34,554 nucleotides of DNA from an uncultured Aureispira sp. (GTDB lineage: Bacteria > Bacteroidota > Bacteroidia > Chitinophagales > Saprospiraceae). Positions within the stretch are counted from its first letter, which is position 1, and every line of letters starts with the position of its first letter. The stretch lies in contig CAJQQM010000208.1 in assembly GCA_905480485.1 (NCBI GenBank), positions 1 through 34,554 on the forward strand, read 5' to 3'. The translations under genes and the position numbers were made by a program. Under the pieces are notes generated by a model. The model was not told where the DNA came from, made no database searches, and worked only from the letters and a program-made list of their open reading frames with translations. Below are positions 27,643 to 34,554 of the stretch, one piece after another.

Positions 27643-28728
27643 ATGAGGTACTTTCTTCGTCTTTCTACTTTATTTTTGGTGCTTTTCTTTTTGCTTTCGG
27701 CCTGCACAAGCGAACAGAGTAGAAAGTATCAGGTAACACCTAATTCGTACGGAAAGGTGGACAACATTATGGTAGTTGCCGATGATTATACTTGGACAAC
27801 GGCTATTGGAGATACCTTCCGCAATTTTTTCGAAGCTTATTATCCTGTGACACCGCAGCCCGAGTCAATTTATGACGTACAACATAAAAAACCAAAAGCT
27901 TTTAAAGAAGCAAAAATTTTGAGGACACATCGTGCCATCATTATTTTAGGTGTACTAGATGACAAGGAAGATTATGCAAGTGCTTTGGTTCGCAAATCGC
28001 TTGGTGCCAAAAATATAGAACGAGCACGCAACTATTAAAGTTATCGTATTGCTATACACAAAAATAGATGGGCCACCGGTCAAATTGTAGTTTATTGGTT
28101 TGCACCTACTCGTTCTGAACTCTTAGCAACTGTCGCGCGTGACCACAAAAAGGTTATGCAAGTATTTAATAAAGCCGATACCGAAAAGTTTATAGAACAA
28201 ATATATATTCCTGGTCAAAATCTAGAGGCGTCCAAATTGATTGAAAGTAGTTTGGATATTAGTATCAAAATACCACGAGCGTTCCAATTAGCGCACCATG
28301 ATTCAACGGCCGTTTGGTTGCGCAAAGAAACCGATAAGATAAGCAGCAACATATTTATATATAGTTTACCACTTAGTGATTCTACGCTTCCGAGTCCCGA
28401 ACATCATAAAAGAATTCGGAATCAACTAACCAAAAATTACTTTTCGACACATATAGAAGGTTCGTACATGCAAATAGATGACCGTGTTTTACCTATATAC
28501 TATCAATCAATGACTTTTGATAAAAAAGAGACCTTGCAGGCAAGAGGTCTTTGGGGAATGGTCAACGATTTTATGGGCGGGTCATTTTTGTCTTACATGA
28601 TTGTTGATAAAGAACGGCAACGCGTAATCTTTTTAGATGGTTTTATTCATGCACCTGGTCAAAAGAAACGTCCAGAACTTCGCAAATTAGATATGATTTT
28701 TTCCACGTTCAATATAGACCAACTATAG
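27643..28728 (+). pseudogene. DUF4837 lipoprotein gene interrupted by an in-frame TAA
   Basis: The reading frame encodes a DUF4837 lipoprotein: lipobox LLSAC near residue 21, an N-terminal half with DDYTWTTAIGDTFRNFF, and a C-terminal half with the family block ETLQARGLWGMVNDFMGGSF and GFIHAPGQKKR. It is cut at codon 132 by a TAA (28036-28038). The frame continues unchanged after it (SYRIAIHKNRWATGQIVVYWF), and the protein-like reading is intact to the end, so a single substitution explains the break. Without the stop the product would be 361 residues, normal for the family as I recall it. I start it at the ATG at 27643, where the signal peptide begins, rather than the GTG at 27580. It may be a recent pseudogene or a base-call error. 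Its 3' end overlaps the Fic-like gene by 6 bases, tail to tail. Confidence 0.85.
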
Positions 28729-29754
28729 ATAGACTATATAACAACAGCCGGCCCCTTTGCCAAGGCGCTTGATGTATTTTTGAGCGCATAGTTCACTCAG
28801 TATTTTTTTGGTGCTTGAGTTTGCAAGGTGTAACTGCCCTGCAATTTCTCCCGATTTACATTCAGGATGCTGTTCAATGTAATGTAGGATGGCACGTTGC
28901 CGCTTGGCTAATTGGGCCGTTCTTCCGCCTTTCAAAATACGATGCTTTAGTTGTGCTTGTGCCCCTGCCACTATTTCAAGGAATAAATATATCCAGTTAT
29001 AGATAGATGCTTCTTTTGAATCTTCTGTTTCTTGCTGCACGCGCAAGATTCGCGGATAATTAATTTCGAATAGTTCCTCTAGTGGACAATACTTGATCCA
29101 TTCATATTGGCTTTGGAGCAAAAGAAAGTTGGTCAAAAGTATCATTAGTGATTCGTTTTGATCATAAAATGGGCTAATGACGAGTATTTGATAGGCTAGG
29201 TAGCCAACTTTCAATAAGGCGGGCGCTGTTTTTTCTTGCTCGAACCATTTCAATAGCGTTTGCATTTCTCGTTCAGTTCTCAAGGACGGGACGGTTGTTT
29301 TGAATCCCTTTTTGTTGAGGCCAAAGAAAGTGGTTTTTTGATTGGTCTTTTGGCTGATGTAATTCCCTTTTTTTAGATAGTCTTGCTCGCTATAACGCAA
29401 CAATTTTGTGTGAATCGTTTTAATCGTATTTTCAGATAAGCTAAGGGATAAATACAATTGTTGTATCCATGTTTTACACTCGTAGTATCCATAGGCTTTT
29501 TTAAGGGCTTTTTCAGATAGTGTGTACGGGTTGTTTTGTTGAATAATTAGCCTTGCTTCCCGTTCATGCATTGCATAATTGTGCATACGGCAACAGCTGG
29601 CAAAAGATTGTTGTAGGGTGTTTTGTTCTAGGGCGAATAGGTAACTATCTTCCTTTTTTTTGAGGTAGGGCCATTGTGCATCAAATCGTTCTATTTGATT
29701 GATGACTTGTAGCAGCTTCCAATCTATAGTTATAGGGTATTGGTCTAATTTCAT
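28723..29754 (-). CDS. Fic-fold pseudoenzyme with C-terminal winged helix
   Basis: This 343-residue protein follows the class of Fic proteins that carry an N-terminal helical part and a C-terminal winged helix. IKTIHTKLL (111-119), KKGNYI, TTVPSL...MQTLLKWFEQE (153-174) and ISPFYDQNESLMILLTNFLLL (193-213) align with the Fic core. The catalytic motif HPFx(D/E)GNGRxxR reads S-P-F-Y-D-Q-N-E-S-L-M-I: the catalytic His is Ser194, both glycines are gone and both arginines are lost. AMP transfer should be impossible. The usual inhibitory (S/T)xxxE(G/N) helix is also not recognisable. The last 70 residues (AILHYIEQHPECKSGEIAGQLHLANSSTKKILSELCAQKYIKR) form a clear winged helix, so it may now act as a DNA-binding regulator. 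Confidence 0.75.
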   Translation of the reverse strand: MKLDQYPITIDWKLLQVINQIERFDAQWPYLKKKEDSYLFALEQNTLQQSFASCCRMHNYAMHEREARLIIQQNNPYTLSEKALKKAYGYYECKTWIQQLYLSLSLSENTIKTIHTKLLRYSEQDYLKKGNYISQKTNQKTTFFGLNKKGFKTTVPSLRTEREMQTLLKWFEQEKTAPALLKVGYLAYQILVISPFYDQNESLMILLTNFLLLQSQYEWIKYCPLEELFEINYPRILRVQQETEDSKEASIYNWIYLFLEIVAGAQAQLKHRILKGGRTAQLAKRQRAILHYIEQHPECKSGEIAGQLHLANSSTKKILSELCAQKYIKRLGKGAGCCYIVYL

Positions 29755-30071
29755 AATATTCCGTAATTAGAAGTAAAATATACGAAAAAGTTTATTAAAT
29801 AGACGATTATAGACGATAAAATAGAAATGAAATACCACATTTAAGCATTGTGTAATTATGTAATGACCATGATTTACTTGTGTTAGTCTAATGCAAAATC
29901 GCACAAAAGCACAGCATATCGAGCTATTAGCAATAAAATTATATTCTTAATAAAGGGTAGTTGAAGGTTGTAAGTAGGTGAAGGATAAACAAGATAGCAC
30001 AAAGCGTTAAAGCACTTTGACAGGGCATGCATTTGTAATTGTTTGCTTACAATTAAAAGGATTAACTTTAT
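29755..30071. other. Gene-free stretch upstream of the Fic-like gene
   Basis: These 317 bases hold no gene-like frame. Near the Fic-like start are two TAGACGAT direct repeats (29800-29807 and 29810-29817). At the far end is a 7-bp inverted repeat (30036-30042 with 30049-30055) after the PorQ stop that lacks a U-tract, so it is not a convincing terminator. Confidence 0.6.
29800..29817. promoter_or_regulatory. Direct repeat one helical turn apart before the Fic-like gene
   Basis: TAGACGAT occurs at 29800-29807 and again at 29810-29817, a 10-bp period that puts both on the same face of the helix, 46-63 bases before the start codon. It could be an operator for the winged-helix protein itself. 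Confidence 0.35.
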
Positions 30072-31157
30072 CTATTTCTTTTTGCGGTAAGCCCCCTTGA
30101 GAATCTCGTCTAAATTAACTGAAATGCCAAAATGATGGGCTGCGCCAGCAAAGTGATAGCTGCCAAAGCCGTAGTCAATTTGAAACTGTTTGACACGGAT
30201 ACCAATGCCAAAAGAAAAGCCGGCTAAATCGTTGACAGAGGAGGAACTTAATTCGCCGCGTCGCATATGATTGTATCCTGCTGCAAGTCGTAATATTTCG
30301 GGTTTGCCTTTTTTGCCAAATAGCAATTCTAAATTGAAAATAAAATGACGGAAAATATCGTCAACTACTTTAACTGCTGTGTTGTTTTGACTTTGGTTGT
30401 TGTCCGTAAAAATAGCTTGGTCATCTTGGTTATTAGGGTCGTCATAAACGATGCCCCATCGATGTAAATTGTGCATGATGACCGAAAAACGAAGGGGGAT
30501 ATATTTGAGTTTATGCGAAACCCCTATTTGCATATCGAAAGGAAGGGGTTCCATGTTGCCATTTCGTGCATAAGTCGAAAATTGAGTTCCCATATTCTTG
30601 AGCGCAAAAGTGAGGTTGATGTGTTTTGCGGTATCGGCAAACATCAGTGCAGCGTCGAATGCCATGCCGGTTGAATTATAATCTCCTAGGTAAGATAGTA
30701 TTGTTTTCATGTTAGCTCCAACCGACAAAAAACGACTCATTTGATAGCCCGCCCCAAGGTTGAGTGCATATTCTGCCGCGCTTGTAGTGCCGGTAGACAT
30801 GCCGCTCAAATCTTTGTTTTCAAACTCTCCATAACTAATATATTGCAATCCACCGTGCACCATAAAAGGCTTTTTGAATTGATCGATGCAGTGGCCATAG
30901 GCTACATAGCCGTGTGTCGGACCCATGTGCGTGCTTTGACTGAAGACAAGACGTCGATGCATAGCGGGATTCAGGGCAGCAGGATTGTGATAAGCCAAAC
31001 TTAGATCACCATCACGTACTGTTATCAAGCTGCCACCTAAGGAGGTGATGCGTGCCGAATTTGAAAGTCTTAAAAAATCATAGGTGCTGTTGCCTCCAAT
31101 TTGACCATGACCAAATTGAGCGAGCAAGCAAAATAAGACAACAATAATTAATTTCAT
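30072..31157 (-). CDS. porQ: Type IX secretion system protein PorQ
   Basis: This 361-residue outer-membrane beta-barrel protein (signal peptide 1-18) belongs to the PorQ family. PorQ has been linked to anchoring of type IX-secreted cargo: it binds PorZ and the attachment complex PorU/PorV. The family start IGGNSTYDFLRLSNSARITSLGGSLI (20-45), followed by DGDLSLAYHNPAALNP, is diagnostic. The C-terminal FGIGIRVKQFQIDYGFGSYH strand pattern is that of a barrel end. No other canonical por gene adjoins it, but the two PorE-like genes lie 4 kb away. The MORN lipoprotein gene is upstream on the same strand, separated by 275 bases. Confidence 0.92.
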   Translation of the reverse strand: MKLIIVVLFCLLAQFGHGQIGGNSTYDFLRLSNSARITSLGGSLITVRDGDLSLAYHNPAALNPAMHRRLVFSQSTHMGPTHGYVAYGHCIDQFKKPFMVHGGLQYISYGEFENKDLSGMSTGTTSAAEYALNLGAGYQMSRFLSVGANMKTILSYLGDYNSTGMAFDAALMFADTAKHINLTFALKNMGTQFSTYARNGNMEPLPFDMQIGVSHKLKYIPLRFSVIMHNLHRWGIVYDDPNNQDDQAIFTDNNQSQNNTAVKVVDDIFRHFIFNLELLFGKKGKPEILRLAAGYNHMRRGELSSSSVNDLAGFSFGIGIRVKQFQIDYGFGSYHFAGAAHHFGISVNLDEILKGAYRKKK

Positions 31158-31432
31158 GTATTTAAAACTTGGTACGTAAAGCGATAAAGATGCACATTAT
31201 ATATAAAGACGTAAACGAAGCACCGAATGTAACCAATTTTACAAAATTATTTGATTTTTTTACAATAACACTAAGCTTCTCGACCATTCTTATTACCTAA
31301 ATTTGATCGAGCGGTTCGTTTTTGAATGTTTTAGCAAGTAATAGATAAGCGGTATACTACGGCTAAGCTAGCCTTGCAGGTGCTCGCACAGACGATGCTG
31401 CATTCTTAAAGAAATTAGTGTGCGCCTACAAC

Positions 31433-32092
31433 TTAATTTTTTGTCATAATTTCATCGCAAAGGCTAGTGCTAGGTCGAAGATAGCCTTTATCGCGTTCCC
31501 AGGTGCTGCAACAATAACCATCCTTGCAGATTTTTTTGGAAAGCAATCGCATATTTTCGGGGTCATATTCATAAATCAACCCATGTTCAAGAGCTTCTTC
31601 GCCATTCGAACGGTAGTTGCCTTGTTTGATCAATACTCCATTTTTGCTGTATGTTCTAAAGGGACCATTTTCTTCATTATCGAGCATGCGTACAATTTCT
31701 TTAAGTTTTCCATTTCGATGGTAGCTGCTCAAATCACCCTTGATTTTATCCTCTTTGTAATAGCCATCTTGTTTGATGCTACCGTTGATGTAATAATACG
31801 TAAAATGACCATCATATTTGCCATCTTTGAGCGGTAAGATTCCGGCAAGGGCACCGTTTTCATGATAAATTTTTTCGACGCCATCGAGTTTGCCTTGTAT
31901 GTAATTGTGTTCTAAAGCAACTTTACGATTGCTGTGGTACAGTTTATAAAAACCATGACGCTCTTTGGTTTTGCGGTCTATTTGATAGCGTTCGACCAAA
32001 CGACCTTCGTATCGAACTCCAATTGTTTGGTAGGCGCAGGAATGAAGAGCAATCACACAGTACAGTAGGCTTAATTTTATCAGTAGTTTCAT
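31433..32092 (-). CDS. MORN-repeat lipoprotein
   Basis: This 219-residue protein has a lipoprotein signal peptide (lipobox ALHSC, Cys19) and about six MORN-2-type repeats from residue 45 to 185. Each has the shape G-x-Y-x-x-Y-x-x-N-G-x (for example GVEKIYHENGALAG, GHFTYYYINGSIKQDG, GPFRTYSKNGVLIKQG). Such proteins in Bacteroidota are often labelled YwqK-like, a label that carries no proven function; they are surface or periplasmic repeat proteins. The C terminus is cysteine-rich (KDGYCCSTW, Cys residues near 189-196 and 213). It sits alone, with 109 bases between its start and the divergent lipoprotein's TTG, and no partner gene is evident. Confidence 0.82.
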   Translation of the reverse strand: MKLLIKLSLLYCVIALHSCAYQTIGVRYEGRLVERYQIDRKTKERHGFYKLYHSNRKVALEHNYIQGKLDGVEKIYHENGALAGILPLKDGKYDGHFTYYYINGSIKQDGYYKEDKIKGDLSSYHRNGKLKEIVRMLDNEENGPFRTYSKNGVLIKQGNYRSNGEEALEHGLIYEYDPENMRLLSKKICKDGYCCSTWERDKGYLRPSTSLCDEIMTKN

Positions 32093-32252
32093 GCTTAAGT
32101 AGCTTAAAAGTGTACGGCGTTTAAGGGGGCCGGACGGGTCAATATGCTTATTTTTTTACTATATTAACAAAAATAACTAACTTATCGAAGAATCGCTGTA
32201 TTTGTGGAGCGATTATCAATTCAATGATGCAGTCAAATATTTTTTCTTGAGA

Positions 32253-33374
32253 ATGAAATCCAATTTATTTTCTTTAATCGTTTATAGGGGCATTCTATTA
32301 AGTACTTTTTTAGCACTAATAAGCTGTCAGGTTCCAAGCGAATCGACTTCTTCTGCCATTCAACTGCCGATACCTGTAGACACAGCAAAAGGCCTTGATT
32401 TTGATTGTTTGATATATGAAAATGATTTTAATCAACTACCTGCTGATGGAGATGTCGATGCCTATTTGCAAAGTAATAAAGATGCACTTCCGGGCTTTGT
32501 GTTTCGAATCGATAATATTCGTCAGTTTAGTCCAGGCCTGCAAGCATTCGTAAAAACACCAAGCAACCAACAGTGTTTTCGGATTAGTATGGATTTGTAC
32601 AAGGCTGCAGACGATATTTTGGGTTATGAAAATACAAAAGGAACTGTGGTTGTAAGTTGGCATCGACAAGATTCGACCATCAGTTATCAGCAATATCCTG
32701 TTGTAGATTGGCTGAAGCAATACCACCGACATCTTGTCAATCATTGGGAAAATATCGTCATATGGTCAGATGTGCCCGATAGTATAATTGCCGGCGACCA
32801 ACTCAAAGTATATTTGTACAATCCTTACGGAGGGCCTTTACTGATGGATAATTTAAAAATAGAACGTTGGATAAGAAAAGAAGCGCAACAAACTTTATCG
32901 TCAGAATTCAAGACCCTACTGCAGCGCGACTTTGTTAAGGCGTCGGCCGATAGAGAATGGCTGCAAGATAGCAGTTATCAAAATCTGAAAAGTGCTGTTG
33001 TAGTTAATCAGCCAAAAGCTTATTCGTTTCTAACCATTTATACTCAATTGTTGTCCGATTCAACCATACAAGGAGGGCATGAAATAAAGGTAAGTTTAGT
33101 GGCCAATCGAGCAGAGAAGATACGATTTTATGGCCAATCTACGCAGCTTGTAGTATCTGTAGAACGCAATAATAAAGCCGTGTATTGGAAAGGGCAGCCG
33201 ATAGAAGCCAAAATGGTTCGAGAAGGGCATCAAGTTGTTGATGCGTGGATAGACGTAAAAGGAAGTTTTGTATTGCCAAATAATTTGCAGAGGGGCGATG
33301 TGCTTAAAGTCTATTTGTGGAATCAGCAACTACGGCCATTGTTTGTCAAGCGGGCTGTGCTTTCGGTTCGATAA
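32253..33374 (+). CDS. Putative lipoprotein of unknown function
   Basis: From the ATG at 32253 this 373-residue protein has a lipoprotein signal peptide (LALISC, Cys25). An upstream TTG at 32202 would add 17 residues that do not improve it. The mature protein is mostly beta-strand with conserved-looking tryptophans and alternating hydrophobics, for example RQDSTISYQQYPVVDWLKQY and LKVYLYNPYGGPLLMDNLKIERW, which is repeated in style near the end as LKVYLWNQQLRPLFVKRAVLSV. This suggests two related beta-sandwich domains. I do not recognise the family. No neighbour suggests a job, since the next 1180 bases lack genes. Confidence 0.7.
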   Translation: MKSNLFSLIVYRGILLSTFLALISCQVPSESTSSAIQLPIPVDTAKGLDFDCLIYENDFNQLPADGDVDAYLQSNKDALPGFVFRIDNIRQFSPGLQAFVKTPSNQQCFRISMDLYKAADDILGYENTKGTVVVSWHRQDSTISYQQYPVVDWLKQYHRHLVNHWENIVIWSDVPDSIIAGDQLKVYLYNPYGGPLLMDNLKIERWIRKEAQQTLSSEFKTLLQRDFVKASADREWLQDSSYQNLKSAVVVNQPKAYSFLTIYTQLLSDSTIQGGHEIKVSLVANRAEKIRFYGQSTQLVVSVERNNKAVYWKGQPIEAKMVREGHQVVDAWIDVKGSFVLPNNLQRGDVLKVYLWNQQLRPLFVKRAVLSVR

Positions 33375-33492
33375 TTTATCTTAGAAGAAATTTCGATAAT
33401 CTTGAGTGGGCTTTGTGGTGAACATTGTAAAAGCTTGTTTGACTAAAAAATTGCTACGGTGATGTTTATTTATTGTTATTAGGCTTGCGATT

Positions 33493-33735
33493 CTTTTATT
33501 TTGCTCTAGTAGTGCTAAAAACTACATCCTCGAGTGTGTACGAAACTATATCAGAATAGTGTAAGCTATATAACAGATGTTGCCTACTCTATTACCTAGA
33601 ACGTGCCAAGACTAAAATGGTTATATTTCAGTGATTTATACAGATGAAATTATTTAATATTATTTCAAATAGGCACGACTGATTTTCATAATGAAACAAA
33701 ATTTTAATTTTGAAAATTAGTTTGTATTTGGAAGT
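33493..33735. repeat. Noncoding repeat element, copy 1
   Basis: The element has a 44-nt core (33504-33547) that differs from copy 2 at one base. The core contains a hairpin GTAGT-gctaaaa-ACTAC (33509-33525) followed by CCTCGAG. AACGTGCCA lies at 33600-33608, 96 bases from the core start. In this copy CGTGCC (33602-33607) can pair with GGCACG (33672-33677). A TTTCA-TAA-TGAAA inverted repeat and an A/T-rich tail follow. Nature and orientation are unknown; a structured RNA or a mobile-element end are both possible. Confidence 0.75.
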
Positions 33736-33945
33736 GCGCTTTTTTTTGCCCTTTTGGCACATTGAGAGGCCTTTCGTGCAGGGGATGGCAAAACGAGCGA
33801 TAGGAATTTGCTTATTGCGAAGGATTAGTAAAAGGTCTTGGGCGAGGAGTTCGAGATAGCACCGAAAAGTAAAGGTCTACTTTGTGCAGTTCTTATTTAT
33901 AGTATTTTAGTTTGATAAACAACATCGTTTCATGCATGCAACTAT

Positions 33946-34212
33946 TTTAATTATTTTACTCTAGTAGTGCTAAAAACTACATCCTCGAGCGTGTACGAAA
34001 CTGTAATAAAAATAGTAGGTATTTGTGAAATAACTTGTTGCTTATACCATTAACAATAACGTGCCAGATAAATATATACTGATAATTAGTGCTTTATGAA
34101 TATTTATTAATTGAATTTAATGCCATAATAGAATGCATTTATTTCATTTTGAAATAAAATTTCTTTTTTGAAAAAATATTTTAATATGAAAATAAATTTA
34201 TTTGTGGGAATT
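33946..34212. repeat. Noncoding repeat element, copy 2
   Basis: The second copy lies 455 bases after the first. The core (33959-34002) is 43/44 identical to copy 1, with the same hairpin at 33964-33980. AACGTGCCA is at 34058-34066, 99 bases from the core start, with TGTTGC and ATTA matches before it. The inverted repeat near 34138-34153 reads TTTCA-TTT-TGAAA, with the arms kept and the spacer changed. The body between landmarks is much more diverged than the core. Confidence 0.75.
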
Positions 34213-34554
34213 ATATGGTTTAGACTGCCGTTCGATTGTTCTTCAAACATTTAAAAATGATTGTTAGAAGGCATCGGCCTTTTTTTAACAAAAAGGTAAG
34301 GCTTGAACATTGATTTCAAAGCTGCGTGGGCGAATACTGATAGAATTACCTAATTGAGTAAAGGCTGCTCTATTGAGTGGCTGTTGTTCTTAGTGTTGTT
34401 GCATCGCAGCCTTAGCATGCTTCATTAAACAAAAGGCATTTGTATCAATTAATAATTTTGAAATATCAAGGGCTATAAAGCAAAATATATTGATATAATA
34501 AATCTATGTAAAAGTTCTGATAGGTATTGTTGGCGAAATAGGGAAAAAAGTTTG

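Larger units (their letters stand above)
33375..34554. other. Gene-free right end containing two noncoding repeats
   Basis: The last 1180 bases have no gene-like frame on either strand. They hold two diverged repeat copies (33493-33735 and 33946-34212). A more GC-rich spacer between them (about 33736-33900) shares short matches with the DNA after copy 2 (GGGCGA and AGTAAAGG in the same order), so the repeat unit may extend to about 455 bp. The sequence runs off the window edge. Confidence 0.7.

Noticed and set aside
28036-28038. TAA in the DUF4837 frame as evidence of an alternative genetic code
   Set aside because: Many other genes in the window end in TAA at the expected length and none contains an internal TAA, so a local event is more likely.
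30036-30055. Terminator after porQ
   Set aside because: The 7-bp inverted repeat is AT-rich and has no U-tract on the minus-strand side.
33493-34212. Integron attC sites or a CRISPR array in the right-hand repeats
   Set aside because: No RYYYAAC/GTTRRRY pair at the right spacing, only two copies, and the spacing of 455 bases is far from CRISPR geometry.

Overview
The window looks like a chromosomal segment of a Bacteroidota bacterium. The evidence is a PorQ homologue (type IX secretion), two PorE-like TPR/PD40 proteins, a DUF4175 protein, a DUF4837 lipoprotein, several lipoproteins with short lipoboxes, AT-rich intergenic DNA and one good TTG/TAnnTTTG promoter in front of recA. The citrate synthase is of the mitochondrial-like type. 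I cannot name a genus. No rRNA, tRNA, CRISPR array, transposase or integrase was seen.

Layout. 54-1639 (+): an RNase Z-like metallo-hydrolase and a hexapeptide-repeat acyltransferase. 1650-8989 (-): a three-gene secreted glycosidase operon, transcribed in the order GH28 polygalacturonase-like, GH78 alpha-L-rhamnosidase, GH42-like beta-galactosidase. This combination suits breakdown of rhamnogalacturonan-type pectin. 9208-10389 (+): a membrane-anchored pentapeptide-repeat protein. 10382-18725 (-): a long run of DUF4175 coiled-coil membrane protein, RsbW-like ATPase, YbeY, a GT2 glycosyltransferase fused to what looks like a dead phosphoglycosyl transferase, a degenerate methyltransferase-like protein, and a lipoprotein. 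18983-21334 (-): citrate synthase and RmlA. 21713-26080 (+): two tandem PorE-like paralogues ending in a SPOR-like domain. 26130-27179 (-): RecA. 27643-28728 (+): a DUF4837 lipoprotein gene broken by one in-frame TAA. 28723-29754 (-): a Fic-fold protein whose catalytic motif is destroyed. 30072-32092 (-): PorQ and a MORN-repeat lipoprotein. 32253-33374 (+): an unknown lipoprotein. 33375-34554: gene-free DNA holding two diverged copies of a roughly 240-265 bp noncoding repeat with a nearly invariant 44-nt core.

How the parts relate. The PorE-like pair and PorQ belong to, or resemble, the cell-envelope side of the type IX secretion apparatus. RmlA and the GT2 fusion point to surface polysaccharide synthesis. 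The glycosidase trio is a self-contained catabolic unit without SusC/SusD partners here. The observations I find most worth following are the Fic pseudoenzyme with its own winged helix, the GT2-dead-PGT fusion, the SPOR-for-OmpA swap in the PorE-like pair, the interrupted DUF4837 gene, and the repeated noncoding element at the right end.
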